Notes: generated by a model from the sequence alone, not told the origin. DNA of 64,000 bases from Irpex lacteus (GCA_001986395.2 MQVO02000008.1:310001-374000), one strand, 5' to 3'. Shown: positions 14,269-27,457, numbered from the stretch's first letter. A program made the numbers and translations.

Positions 14269-16065
14269 ATGACGGACACGAAGAGCTCCTCTATCAGCTC
14301 CGACGTCGAGAAATGGGGCGCGGTGGAAACTCGGCAAGAGGATGTTTACGTCGTTGACGAACTGGAGGAGAAGCGGTGCGTTCGTATGCACGTTGTCGAG
14401 AGTAGGCGATCCTGACGCGTTTTTCAAGGCTTGTGAGGCGCATCGACATGCGTTTAGTACCAACGTCGATGTTCATCTATTTGCTCTGTTTCCTGGACCG
14501 TTCGAACATTGTATGTGCTCTCAAGCTACTCAACGCGAGGCTGAGACTTACATGTCACGTAGGGGAACGCGAAAGTGTTGAACAGCAATACTGGAGATTC
14601 TCTCGTGCAGAAGCTTAACATCAGCAACCAACAGTACCTGGTCGCCCTCATGATATTCGTCGTCGCCTATACCATCTTCGAAACGCCGTCAAACTACATG
14701 CTCAAGAAGTTTAGGCCCAGTCGCTGGTGCGATCGCGTCTACTTTATCTAATGTTTATGTGTCCTCGAGCTGACGTTGACTATCCAGGATTGCTACTCTC
14801 ATGCTTGGGTGGGGAATCATGACCATGGTCCTTGGCGCCGTCCACAGCTTTGCTCCCCTAGTAGTCGTCCGTTTCTTGCTTGGAGCATTCGAAGCAGGCT
14901 TGTTCCCCGGAATGATCTATTGCCTTACGTTCTGGTACAAGCAAGATGAGCGAGCACTCCGCGCAGCCCTCATACTCGCATGTGCTACTCTAGGTACATT
15001 CAATTTTCACACATACAGCTTCCCTCTCTGATACCTGCCCAGGTGGTGCTTTTGGCGGCGCGGTCGCCTATGGTGTAGGCCACCTAAACCGAGTACATGG
15101 ATTGGAAGCATGGCGGTGGCTCTTCATTATCGAGGGGGCACCTTCGTGTGCTTGCGCTGTCCTCGTCTGGTTCTTCTATCCTGACTTCCCGGAGACAGCA
15201 AACTGGCTATCCGAGAGGGAACGCCAGATCGCCATAAACCGCATTAAGGGCGTATCTTCTCTCGGCCACGAGAAGATTACTTGGGAGCAAGCAAAGGAGA
15301 CCCTCCTCGACTGGCGACTATACCTCCACTACCTCGTCTACATCTCCATCTCAGTCCCATTCTCGAGTATCTCACTATTCGCACCGACGATCGTAGCAGG
15401 ATTGGGATACGAGGGACTTCGGGCACAGCTATTCACTGTCCCGCCATACGCAATCGCGTTCGTGATCACCGTCCTCGTCTCCTGGCAATCTGACAAACGC
15501 GGTGCACGGGCCTACGGAGCTTGCATCTCGTTGCTTATCGCTGGCATATGCTTTTTGCTTCAAGGTGCGCACTCAGATCATGCTTTTCTGGGTTTACCCG
15601 TCCCCCATGGTGGTACCATTCAAAAATTAGAGTTGAAATTGACTTTCGATGATGATGTCAGGTGCTTTACCGGCGCATGCGTTCAAGGCACGGTATGGTC
15701 TGCTCTGTGTGGCTGTATCATTCTCCTTCGCGTGCATCCCACCATTACTCAGCTGGCTCACGGCGAACCTGCACAACACTGGTGCCTCGACACTGGCGGT
15801 ACCGTTAAACGTGTCAATCGGGCAGCTGGGTCAAATTGTTGGTGCGTGGCAAGCTAATTTGTTCCGTCTGTTATTGCTAAACTTATATGTTCCCTCTTTA
15901 GGCGTATATATCTTCAAGACGTCAGAAGCCCCTGGATATCCTACGGGGCATTACACAAACGCTGCATTCCTTATCGAGGGTGCAATTGTAGTAGTGATTC
16001 TACGGTACGTGTACGTTAAGAGAAATCAGCGGCTAGAAGAGGGAGAGAGAAGGTGGCAGCTGTAA
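14269..16065 (+). CDS. MFS transporter, anion:cation symporter (allantoate/nicotinate permease-like), copy A
   Basis: A predicted plasma-membrane transporter of small organic anions or vitamins. Seven exons join without ambiguity: 14269-14375, 14429-14510, 14563-14726, 14788-14993, 15043-15564, 15662-15841 and 15902-16065. They give 474 aa. Family marks are the first-helix motif CFLDRSNI, FETPSNYMLKKF, the GAFEAGLFPGMIYC helix, ERALRAAL, WRWLFIIEG, the loop FPETANWLSERE, and a C-terminal half with SLFAPTIVAGLGY and LSWLTANLHNTG. The order matches fungal ACS-family permeases with 12 predicted helices. The N-terminus is cytosolic and acidic. The substrate cannot be told from the sequence. Copy B follows 590 bp downstream with the same exon lengths from exon 2 on, so the two arose by tandem duplication. 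Confidence 0.92.
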
Positions 16066-16657
16066 GATCACACGGACGCGAAAGCTTTAAGCAGACGGAT
16101 TTAATGATAATGATACCCCTTGTAATGTTTTTTCTCACTGGTTTTTGCACATAGGCGTTGGGTGATATGGTACAACAGGTAACTGCTCGACTTCCCTGCT
16201 CTGTTTCGTATCAGCTACTGATATCTATTTTTTTTAGCTCAGGCATGGCAAAAAGAGCAGACTCTCGCACGTCCTTTCGCGTTTTCTGTGCGGAGAAGGT
16301 CTCGTGGGAGCCTCGATGTGTATATGTCGATCATGCTCACGTCAACTGGAAGGCTCTGCAGGAATATATGAACTCAAAACAAGTGCACTTGTGAGTATGT
16401 GAACGTCCGTGCGCGTGCCGACAGCCTGAGAGGATACCGGTGAGATACTCCGAGCCTTTGAGTTGAGACTTATTGGGCACGGAAGCGGAGTCTCGATAAG
16501 CCTGAAGAACTGACACGCTATTTCGAAACTACTTCCATCTCTATCAATAGGTCTGGTCACAAGCCCTCCTACCGAATGTCGAATGGGACACGTCCTTATA
16601 GCCCGGGTATGGAAGTCGGTGCGCCTTCACTCTCTTCGTTCTTTTTCTGCCCAATTC
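16066..16657. other. Spacer between the two MFS genes
   Basis: 590 bp holding the end of copy A's transcript and the promoter of copy B. No ORF is supported. Confidence 0.45.
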
Positions 16658-18477
16658 ATGGCCCACGCACTCAGAACCACGGATCAGAGCCCTAAGAGCC
16701 CTTCAATTAGCTCTACCTCGGACGTCGAGAAATGGGATCCAGTTGAAGTGAAACAAGAGGATGTTTATGTCATTGATAAGTTGGCAGAGCAACGGTATGT
16801 TCTCCTGGCGTATCATCACTATACACTCTTATTGACTGATTTTGTTACTCAGGCTCGTGAGGCGCATCGACATCCGTTTCGTGCCCATGTCGATGTTCAT
16901 ATACTTGCTATGCTTTTTAGATAGGTCGAATATAGTATGGACTCTGCCTCATTCATACTTGTAGAGGTACTAATGAAGTGCACATAGGGGAACGCCAAAG
17001 TCCTGAACAGTGACACAGGGGACTCCCTTGCTCAGACCCTCGCCATTACGAACCAACAATATGTCACTGCTCTCATGGTCTTCATCGTCGCCTATTCTCT
17101 TTTTGAGACCCCGTCTAACTACATGCTTAAGAAGTTTAAGCCCAGTCGATGGTACGTAGATTTCCTGAAATGCGCCTTCCCATTACCTGGAGTTAACGTT
17201 CTTTGCCCATGTGACTAGGATTGCTACCCTTACGTTCGGATGGGGCGTCATGACCATGGTGCTTGGCGCGGTGCATAGTTATGCGCCCCTCGTCGTGATA
17301 CGCTTCCTCCTTGGCGCATTCGAAGCGGGCTTGTTTCCTGGAATGATATACTGCTTGACGTTTTGGTATAGACAAGACGAGCGCGCACTCCGTGGAGCGA
17401 CCATCACTGCGACTGCTACTCTAGGTATGAGTCAATTGCGCATCTTAGCACGTAGGGTCTCACCCATAGCCCATTTTTAGGTGGCGCTTTCGGCGGGGCT
17501 CTGGCATACGCCGTAGGCTTACTCAATCGAGTGAACGGGTTACAGGGCTGGCGCTGGCTGTTCATTATAGAGGGCGCGCCCTCTTGTGCCTGTGCCATTC
17601 TTGTCTGGTTCTTTTATCCAGATTTTCCTGAGACGGCAAGTTGGCTATCTGAAGAGGAGCGCGAGCTTGCGGTCAATCGTATCAAGGGCGTGTCCTCGCT
17701 TGGACACGCGAAGATCACCTGGAAAGACGCGAAAGAGACTCTCCTGGACTGGCGTCTCTACCTCCATTACCTGGTCTTCATATCTATTTCAGTTCCGTTC
17801 TCCAGCATCTCGCTCTTTACGCCTACCATCGTTACTGGCTTAGGATACGAAGGATTGAAGGCACAACTATTCACGGTCCCTCCGTATGCGATCGCATTCC
17901 TAGTGACCATCGTCGTGGCGTGGCAGTCCGAAAAGCGTGGAATGCGAGCGTATGGGTCGTGCGCGTCGCTGACCATTGCCGGGCTAGCCTTCTTGGTCCA
18001 AGGTACGATATCATTCCTCTTGCTCTCACATGGTTGGCATTCATTACTGACCCTCAAACACATGACGATGTCAGGTGTCCTACCTTCACACGCGTTCAAA
18101 GCGCGCTACGGCCTGCTTTGTGTGTCCGTAGCATTTTCCTTTGCGGCCAACCCACTTTTGCTCAGCTGGCTTACTGCGAACCTGCGCAATACCGGGGCCG
18201 CGACGCTAGCTGTGCCCTTGAACGTCTCGATTGCTCAGATAGGGCAGATCGTGGGTATGTGTCATCTGTCTAATGAGCTGAGCTATACGTTCACCTCTGA
18301 CATGTGTTCACAGGCGTGTATATCTATAAGCCTTCTGAGGCACCTGGGTATCCCACTGGGCACGGCACAAACGCCGGCTTCCTTATCGAAGGTGCTATTG
18401 TTGTGCTCATCTTACGTTACATGTATGTGAGGAGAAATAGACGGTTGGAAGAGGGCGAAAGGAAGTGGCAGTTATAG
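16658..18477 (+). CDS. MFS transporter, anion:cation symporter (allantoate/nicotinate permease-like), copy B
   Basis: This is a paralogue of the upstream transporter. Exons are 16658-16794, 16853-16934, 16988-17151, 17219-17424, 17481-18002, 18075-18254 and 18314-18477, giving 484 aa. Exons 2-7 have exactly the same lengths as in copy A (82, 164, 206, 522, 180, 164 nt), while the first exon is 30 nt longer (MAHALRTTDQSPKS). The same motifs recur: CFLDRSNI, FETPSNYMLKKF, GAFEAGLFPGMIYC, FPETASWLSEEE and LSWLTANLRNTG. Differences cluster in the helices after exon 4 and in the loops, which could mean a shift in substrate. Intron sequences have diverged between the copies. The ATG at 16658 is chosen over one at 16583 because it gives the cytosolic leader with the DVEKW motif shared with copy A. 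Confidence 0.92.
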
Positions 18478-18920
18478 GCATTAACTGATCCCCTGGCGGT
18501 AGAAGTCGGAAATGAGATGGAAGAATCACGGGAATAGCAACATTGCATCGTCCACTTCTCTTAGCTGACGATGGCCAGACAAGACGACCGAATCGAATTT
18601 GCCTCAGGTAATTCTGCTTTAGTATCTGCTGTCAGTGCTGAATACAAAAGTCGAGCTGAGTAGCCAGCAAGTACCTCTAAGTCAAAGCCTAAGAGACAGT
18701 CGTCTGGAAGCAGAGCACCCATTTCCGAGTAAGTGTGTAAGTGATCATTTAGGTCGCTCATATACCAATCTCTAACGGTAGTCTCACCCCCAATACAACT
18801 TCCGCAGCAACAGCACATGCCAAAGATCCGGATATCGATAACGCTCAGGCGCCACTTCGAAGCTTCATCTTCTGCTACGCTTCATATCGCTCGATTCAGC
18901 TCACGGCGGAGAGAAGATGT
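18478..18920. other. Intergenic gap
   Basis: About 440 bp downstream of MFS copy B. No supported ORF; it should contain the promoter of the MYND gene. Confidence 0.4.
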
Positions 18921-21253
18921 ATGAATACCTGGAGCCATCGAGACTGCAATCAAGCTCTGCTCATCCCCCGTCAAGCGAAATCTCAAACGCAATGGATGCC
19001 GAGTCAAGAGGCCTCGTATCATCTCTCGAAACTCTTTCCATCGGTTCAACAATTGGATCGCGCTGCAATGGCATGTTGTTGTGCCATATTGATTGCGCCG
19101 CGTACGCTGCTGGCATGCAAGGAAATTCATGCCAACAAATCGGTGCTCAATCATGCTCAAGTGTGAGTGGAGCCTTCGGTTTTTCACTATGTAAAGCGAT
19201 CTAATGCTACATTCATTCGACGTTCGTAGTGTAAATTAGTCAAGGTAAGCAGCCATCTTCCACATACGCTTTGCTACGACTATCATATCCATCATATCAC
19301 CCTCGCCTTCAGTATTGTTCCAGAGCGTGTCAAACCGCCCATTGGCCTACACATAAAGCTAGCTGCAAGAGCCCATACATGAGTGCGTCATGGACGACCG
19401 CATGGGATCGAGAGAAACGGAGCCCCGCTTTCATGACTGAGACGGACTTGCCTTATTCTGGCTTCGGTCGTTCACTCTATGTTTGGGGAAATCTACCTGC
19501 CATAGATTGTATGAACGTGGCGAAGAATGAGGGCGATGCTGTTTCTGGAATGGACTTAAACCTTGCATTTGTTGGTACGTCATCTCCGGTCGGCAACCTG
19601 ACCTTCATGCTTCATACTGCTTTCTGACATGCTGTTCACGCAAATCCAAAACAGCTTCAGGAGACCTACGTAACATGATGACCACCGTCAATGGTCTCCC
19701 CAGCAATTATAATGGGAAATGCAAGATACTGCTCAACGATCTCAATTCTACCGTCGCTGGACGCAACACTGCCATCCTCTTCATCCTCCTGTCCGATTCT
19801 GAGCTCGAGGTAGAAGAGGCAGCAGAGCTGTGTCTACATCTTCAGTATTCAGCAGCACTCACTCGAGCACAAGCAACGTACGTATTTGAACGTCTCGCCG
19901 TCTTATTCAAGGACGGTGAGATAGATGGCTGCTTCAAGTCAATTCCCTTGCGAGGGGGAGGGCGCCTGTACCTCTCTCTGGCTGAAATCAGTGACATAGT
20001 AAGCATGGTCGCCTCTAGCTACTCTCTTCGCAAGGCCATACAGAGCATGCATTCCGTAATGCTTGCACCTTCTCGAAAAGACTTCGTCGACAGATACCTA
20101 TTCGCGCTGCGTGGCCCGCATCGTGTGGGAGAGATGCACCTACGGCGTACGGGAGTCCTCCTTCCCTTCAATGCGCCAACGGACCATTTTACAGAGCCCA
20201 ATCGGTACGCTATGCTCATTGTACTAGAGAGCTCCACGGAACTAATTCTTCATGAAGGCTGCTGTTCGATAAGTCGGGTGGGTGGCTCAACCCTGATAGC
20301 GCTAGCCAGCTTAGTGGCTGGGACCCCCGTCAAGTGGTAGAAACAGGAAAACAATACGGCTGCTCTCCAGATGACATCAGCGGATGCCTCTTCTTCCACG
20401 TGAAACACGTTTACTTGGACTTCGCCAAACGTGTGGAACAATTCAAGGTAGATATTCATATCACGAGCGGCAACGCCGTGGTACTTCCAGAGCTGCTCGA
20501 AGAGCACGTTGGATACCTTCGACACTTTTCTCCTCCAACATTCGACCGTATCGAGACCTCCAATGTGATGGATTATGTCGACATCGGTCAGCTCGTAGGT
20601 GGATGGTCTCGGCTGCTTAATAGAGCCAACAAGCATTCTACGCTCCTCCTCAGCACTATGAACTGGCTTCTGTGGCGCCCAGACGCTCAAGCACATTCTC
20701 TGGCTAGGAAGGGCAATGCAATTAAGCCCGTCATGCTGAGATGTGCCTCATACCTTGTAAGGACTTATGTCTCTCGTCATCCTGGTCTTTCTACATGTTG
20801 ATGCCGTATTTTCCCAGGACCTGGATCCTCATAGACTCACCATGAGATCCTCTGACTCTGACCCTAAATTTTTGACCCTATTCCAACACCTGGACAATTT
20901 CCACGATAATTCTGCGTCCTTCCGCGATTATCTCACTGAGAGAATAGACTTGAGCGGAATAGCAAAGCGTAATAGGCTCGCTCTCAGGACCATGAACACC
21001 GTGACTCCACGAGTACGTGTCGTCGTAGTGCACAGTTACCATGCGTCAATAACGGCACTGACAATTTCCATAGGGTGTGGGATGGCCATTGTCGTCGCAA
21101 CCAAAGATAATGCCGCCGTACCCCAAGGAAGACTGGTATTTACTGTGTCAGTCGCGCGAACTTACTCTATGGTTGGTACTCAACGCTGATGACAACGCTG
21201 TCGTACAGCTTGCCTTGGTAGAGTCCACGGACACGAGAGGTTCCTGGAACTAA
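18921..21253 (+). CDS. MYND zinc-finger / DUF4470-type protein
   Basis: The N-terminal finger is assembled from an exon ending at 19160, a 15-nt micro-exon (19230-19244, encoding CKLVK) and an exon starting at 19313 (YCSRACQTAHWPTHKASC). This matches the second half of a MYND finger; the first metal pair looks incomplete. A DUF4470-type block follows (WGNLPAIDCMN, ASGDLRNMMTTVNGLP, ILLNDLN), then a long helical region that runs through introns at about 20200-20252 and 20759-20817. The last exon, after an intron at about 21022-21074, ends EDWYLLCQSRELTLWL and stops at 21253. Proteins of this layout are common and numerous in Agaricomycetes; their function is unknown, and MYND fingers generally bind proline-rich peptides. 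The start codon is uncertain because the first exon is poorly conserved. Confidence 0.8.
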
Positions 21254-22460
21254 GTGTTGCCTAGTACACATACTCTTCCACATACCGCGCGACCAATCAA
21301 ATGAATATACTGGCCTTACTGGCAGTCAAATCCAAGATTGTTCATAAATGAGCGCGCACTGGCACGCGGCTGTGTTGACCTGAACCACCATCTCGCTACC
21401 GCTACCATAGTGCTACATAGGTGATATTCACTGTTATTGCCGGATGGAGGATTTACGTACAGAGGTACGTGCATATAGCTTATATATGAAGGGGGTTGCG
21501 TGTCTAATCGATCGAACTGCTCTACCTAGGCTGTTTCACCTGCCGAGGTTTAAGTACATTGTGGTACGTGCTCCGAGTCACTCAACCAGTGTATCACGGA
21601 TCTCACTGTCAGTATTCGACTTCAACAATTGTGGAACCACCATCCGTTCGAAACTCATTGTGGCTGGTGTTTTGGATGTCATGTCTCGCCGACTCATGAT
21701 CAGAGACTAAGTACCATCAGCTTAGATGAGAAGAAGGCCAATATTGTCCAGTCAATGTGCATGTGGCGCACGAAAAATTTCGGCTGCGATTCACTGCGTA
21801 GATCTAGTCGAATCTTTGGTAAGTAAGCATACGATTGCCAAGTAATGCAGGCGATGCCCTGGATCATACTTAACATTTATGATGCTCTGTTCATCTGCGG
21901 CGCATCAGTGGGTTACACAGGAACGCCGGCTTAAGGAAGATCTTCCGCTATACACGGATTATCTGGTACGCTTGCCGCCGGCTCTATCTCCGTTTTAAGC
22001 CACACGATGCTACACACAGGTGATATAGCTCCGTAATTCGTGGAATGGATCAAACATCATCGGCGTTATTACCCCAGGTTGAACTCCCGCTGCCAGAATC
22101 AATGAAGAAACCTATGCTGTTAGGCTATTACTTATAGGATCTCACAGCGATCAGTAGAATAATTGGATATTGTCGTGCTGCTGTGCAGCCATTGGCATTG
22201 CAAGTTACAGCCACGGAAGTTTGTGGAGGTCATTCATGTGAGTGGCTCACAATCATTATGTCCAAGTTCTAGTTCGGTTGGCAGAAGGGGTATAAAACGA
22301 CACGGGGAAGCTAAAATCTTCACTGACATTCGGTACAAGTACCTCTATTATTAACCCACTACCATCTCGGCGATCGTATCACTTGGCTTACTCGTGCTAA
22401 AGCACCGACTCCGAGTCCCCTCCAGCTGAAGATTCAGACCAATGTCTACGTCTTCGGAAA
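21254..22460. other. Intergenic region, no supported gene
   Basis: 1.2 kb of stop-rich sequence. Short plus-strand frames (for example 21444-21710) have no recognisable motif or paired splice sites. Confidence 0.4.
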
Positions 22461-24414
22461 TTGTATCAGAGTTCGTTTCTGTCCCGCACCAATGCCAGTG
22501 GTTCCATGACGCTAACCCTGATTCTGCTTCAGATTCATTGGAAGCTATATCTACCAAGCGGCCAACGGTGCGTGACCACTGGCCATGCGCGCCATAAATC
22601 AGTTTATTTATGCTTTCGAGCTCTAGCCCTCTATCTGTTTGAATGCTGCATAACTCTATCCCAAGAGGTGGACACCATCTGGTGTCGAAGGTGGTCATTA
22701 ATGACTTGGGTATATGCATTAACACGCTACGCCACTGCTCTGCTTTGTATCTGGACTATAATTCCTGTGGGAAGCCTAGAGGTAAGTGTGCCTGCGCTCG
22801 AGTCCTTCTGACAGCTCACCTCTTGTGGTATTACAGGTGTGCGTCTGCTTGTATCAAGCAAATGATTTTACGTCACAGTGGAAGACTGACCTAGAGCAAC
22901 TTGTAGCTGTAAGGCCTCAGAGTATATCGACTACATTCTTGTGCTTACCCAGTACATCTGCTACGCATGTGAGTGCCAATAGAGCCCACCTGTTTCATCC
23001 ACGGGTTCATCTTCCTTTGTCTAGTGTTTTCTGCATTACGAGCCTACGCTTTATTGGACGGTACTCCAAAAATGCTTATCTCTGGGACAATTTTCTTGTT
23101 GAACCTCGTGCCGTTTGCGTCCAACCTAGTAAGTGCTAACGTCGCACGACATATCAAGTCTTCAGCAACTCATACAACGTAACAGTACGAGTATGCTACC
23201 AGTATCGTATTTATGGACACTGATGTCTGTACATCGGTTTCAACTATGTCAGTTGAACACCATCTAATGTGCGTCCAGCGACTTGCCGAAGTTGTAAATG
23301 ACACTACTTAGATGCCTCATCACTGATTTTTGCTTGTAGATGTATGTATATTGCCTAACGCAAGCAGCCTCTGAGGTATTGACACAAGCTTGTTGGATCA
23401 GTCTCATTGGCAACACGCATCGCTGTGATCGCAGGTGATGCGTTGGTATTGGTGGTTACCTGGTCACAAACGGCTCGTTTGTACCTGGAAGCACGCAAAT
23501 TAAAGATTAAGGCACCTCTGGCGTTGATGTTAATCCATGATGGTACGCTGATTCACCTAAGGCCATCTCTCCTTCAAATAACTAACGATGATAATGTCTC
23601 TCAGGGACCTGCTACTTTTTGTATGTCAACATCGACCCCACTTCGCAGAAATGAATTAACAGCCGGGCATACGCTTATAGGATTCTGCTGCTCATGAACG
23701 TGATGCAAGTTCTTCAGAGTCATATTGTAGGTCACAAGGTTTACTTGAAAAGGCGGATTGGGCACTGACTTTCCCTTATAGCGTGTCTTATCTGCCGCAC
23801 AAATTGGAGGGCGTTTCCTGACCGTGTAAGTGTCCCGGTTCTCATCTTGTTCGCGGCGCACTCACTCATCTCTGGCCAGGTTGACACCAATTATCATCTG
23901 CCGCTTCATCCTCAACTTACGCCTCGTCCAGCCCGCTGGATGCTCCTGGCTGTCCAATAACCAATCTGTCAGCCTTCGCTTTGTTGGCAATATGGGCCAA
24001 ACGCGTCAGTTTGGGAAAGATGAGAACGGGGAAGAAGGGAATGATGAACCACAACTTGACCAGCATCTCACCTGGGGAGTCAATTTTGTCATGCCCGAGA
24101 TGCCTGCTGCGGCCATCGATGAAGCCTATGTTTCTGGGAATCCCGGGAACAATCATACGCTTAACATACAGTCGGTGAGTACGAATCGACATAAGGTTAT
24201 TACCGCAAGCTGTCTGAGTATGTCTCAACTGACCGAACGCTATCACCTATTAGGGTCCTGTGTAACTAGAATCAATATACTTATGGCTATCGTCTGGCTG
24301 GGGTGCGACGTAACTGACGGAACTGTAGTCAGGATAATTCTCATACTTCAGAAAATAAATACAGAAACGACACTACAAGCAGCGAATATATCGTCGATTG
24401 GACGAATGACTTGA
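22461..24414 (+). CDS. DUF6533-type multispanning membrane protein
   Basis: The family is a basidiomycete-specific seven-helix membrane protein of unknown function. Its N-terminal signature is readable: SQEVDTIWCRRWSLMTWVYA followed by LTRYATALLCIW. Later exons carry FSALRAYALL, FLLNLVPFASNLV, then AVIAGDALVLVVTW with the loop LEARKLKIKAPLALML and HDG, then a helix (LLLMNVMQVL), then IICRFILNLR. A soluble C-terminus follows with LRFVGNMGQ and an acidic tract. Introns are visible at about 22789-22836, 22930-23020, 23548-23609 and 23620-23690; precise joins and both ends are uncertain. It is convergent with a second family member starting at 26158. Whether it is expressed or decaying cannot be judged by eye. 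Confidence 0.6.
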
Positions 24415-24586
24415 GACGACTCCCGGAATTTGGAACAGTAACTATATTGAGACTTCAAGGGACTCTTATCGTCGATACGTTTGCGTACTCATTTCAGTTT
24501 CAGTTGCAGGGTGTGTGAGTGCTAGTCAGCCGTGGTGCGCAGCTTTGGAATGGTAGTACATCAACTATTCGCCACGTTAAAATAGC

Positions 24587-26158
24587 TTAAGGAATAATGC
24601 GACGTACTGGCTGTACATCCACAACTTCGTGGGTATTGCCGCCTGCACGACCCTCCACTTCTTGAGACGCGATTGAGATGACAGAGTTGCCATCTTGTGA
24701 AAAAAGCGCGTTGATAACTTGATCCTCTTCATCTCCACCAAATTGCAACGACTGACCCATATTATCAACGAAACGAAGACTGACTGACTTGCCCTGACCC
24801 AAGATAAAGGAATCTCCTGCGGGTTTCACCTGGCGCAGGTTGAGAATGAAGCGGCATGTGATGATCGGTGTCATACTGCCGGTATTGTGTCAGCGAAGAA
24901 CAAGTTTGATAGCTAAGATGATGCGCACTACTCTAGGAAAAGCGATGAGATCCCGGTTGCAAGTAAAATAGGCTGAAAGGACGTGAGCATTCTGGTTATA
25001 GTGCATGGTATGGTAGGGGACACTGACGATATTTGACTCAATAACTTGGAGGATATTGAGAGCTAGAAGGATGCTTTGAAACAGGAGAATGATGAAGACT
25101 TTGCCAGAAGAGGACTATGAGGGGGAAGTGGCGCACATAAAGTAAAAAGTTCCTATGGTAAGCATGGTTGAGTAATCGATTCGTGATCATCGTCAGTAAG
25201 GTAGACATTCATCTCACCATCACGGTACAATGTCATCGCAAGAGGTGTCTTGAGCTTCAGTCGACGTGCCTCTCTATACAGCTGAGCCGTCTTCATCCAG
25301 GTCACAGCCAGGACAATGAAATCACCAATAACCACGGCGATGCGTGTAATCAACGGCACTATCACTTGTCAATATTACTAGCACTTGCGCTATTGAATTG
25401 GTACACATACATCTACAATCTCATTTTAGTTATGATTCACATGATACGAGTTTTGAACTTACAGTAACAGCAGATCGACTGTTAGAGTTGTCCGTGGCCC
25501 ACAATGTCCAGCTTCATTCAAAATCTCATCTGTTGCGACGATGTACTATACCAAGTTCCTTCCGTAAGTAATTTCCTCTGGCGCAGTTGCCACGAAGATA
25601 GAGGGCTCACCAAGTTCGTGACAAAGGGGGTGAGGTTCAAACAAAGAACAATTCCGGCCAGGAGCAATTTGCCATCCAATAGGGCATAGACTCGCAACGC
25701 TGAGAATACTGCTCATATGTTGTTAAAAAGGTCGGCCGGGGTTGCATCCAAAATGCGGAGACACTCACAGGCAAAGCACAGAAGCTGTGTCAAGGCGATG
25801 ACGTCGCTTATATATACACCGAGTTCGCATCTATTGCCATATGCGACCTTTTAGTGCACTCTGCTATACATCGAAAGAAGCTGACATACTCCTGTAAAAT
25901 GCAAATTAGCTCTTACATCGCCAACAGGTGGGGCTGGCTGAGCATACCTCGGGAACCCAAACAGGGAATGAAAGCCAGATGCAATTGATCAAAACAGTGT
26001 AGCGTGGTAATGCATACAACCAAGTCATGAGGGTCCATTTTCGGCTCCATATAACGTCTATTTCTTGTGAGAATGTGATCAAGCTTTCGTATACATATAC
26101 GGCTATAATATGGATACTTGAACAGCCAGTCAACAGAGAGAAGTATGTGGCGTACCAT
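24587..26158 (-). CDS. DUF6533-type multispanning membrane protein (inverted paralogue)
   Basis: Read right to left, the exon at 26133-25950 gives SQEIDVIWSRKWTLMTWLYA and PRYTVLINCIW, matching the plus-strand neighbour's signature almost residue for residue. The exon near 25365-25200 gives AVVIGDFIVLAVTW, then LYREARRLKLKTPLAMTL and YRDG. The last exon (24874-24587) gives IITCRFILNLRQV, LRFVDNMGQSLQFGGDEE and a soluble tail with a stop near 24587. The C-terminal tails of the two genes face each other across about 170 bp. Middle exons (25365-25900) are poorly resolved. The family has no known role; its members are predicted seven-helix membrane proteins. Confidence 0.6.
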
Positions 26159-27457
26159 TGAGACCGTATCCTATATAGGTCCCAACCAATCTAAACGAAA
26201 ATAACGAGTGAGGTACGGCTAGTCATATGAGAGCTACGTGACCCACTCTTCTCGTATCAAAGCAATAGAAGCCATTATTGGTGTTTGGTGGCTTGCGAGC
26301 GCAAGTGTCTCTGACTCGAATGGGCTGCAAGGATGGAAGTATTGAAAGAGAGGCGGTATGAGTTAGCAAGGCGTACCAGTCTCTTTATACGACCGGCGCA
26401 ATGCAGACTGATGAATGAGAATGGTGAATATCAGTGCACCAAGATTCGTCCGAGTGTACCGATACAAGAATTGAGACCATCCCACAACCAGTTGGGACAC
26501 GGCAAACGGTAGAAGTGGTCCTGTGTCTAGCTATTTGAAGTTATTAGCAATTCGGTACCATGTCGATGAACTGAGCCGAAGGAACTGAATTAACATCTTG
26601 GAGCTCATGTAGTTTAGAAGCCCTAGTATATGTGTCCACAGCATTTCGGGCACTGCACAGTTCGGAATGACGGCACAAGATGTCAGTAAGCCCAGTAAGT
26701 AGTATAAGTGAATTCGCCCTGACCAACATCGCTCTTCTGAGCATGCCCACGCAGCAAACAGAGTGCTTCTCCTAACTTCGCTGAGCTCCTGGATTCCAAA
26801 TATGAACGAGGTAAACAACGACGACGATGCGTTAGCCGACATAACAAGTAATATAATTGCTCGTACCGCTGCTCACTAGGTTCGCATCGTATCCCGCACT
26901 GATCATCACGAGCTACACATTTGTTCGTGTGATCAAATTGCACGGACCAGCTCAAGTCCCCTATATTCTGGCAAGTAGTTAGCGTAAGTCAATAACCCAG
27001 CTCTAAGTACCGTAACGGCTTCAGGGGAAGCATTCTTGATTCAGTCAAGCTCGGATTGGAACTGAGACAGCAGGTACATGACTGCTCCGGTTACTAGCAG
27101 ACTACTGCCCATCCGAGTCATTCCAGGCACAGCAAAACTGTTTTCATCATCACGGAGAGCCAGACAGTCTTCGCCGTGCAGCGCGTTTCCATGTCCTACA
27201 TACATGTTAGGGCCTCATACTCAAATGTCGAGGTAGCGTACAAGGACTTCATACCTAAAGAATATGAAAGGGATCAGCCATGCACGAGTAAAACAGTAAT
27301 GAACGCTTACTTACTACCAGAATTTTCGCGCGCATAACTGATGTGACCATCGAATATCATATCGGTGGGGGGCGGTAAGCAGATGCCCTTTAGATTTGAT
27401 AGTGTAGATGTTGTAAACGAGGGTATATACTTCCCAAGGTATATGGTGGCTTGAGTT
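26159..27457. other. Gene-poor stretch with possible membrane-protein remnant on the minus strand
   Basis: About 1.3 kb. The minus-strand frame 26842-26531 carries a hydrophobic stretch (LYYLLGLLTSCAVIP) in the orientation and position expected for a third copy of the neighbouring DUF6533-type family. The signature motif is absent and the flanks are stop-rich, so a decayed copy is only a guess. Confidence 0.2.
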
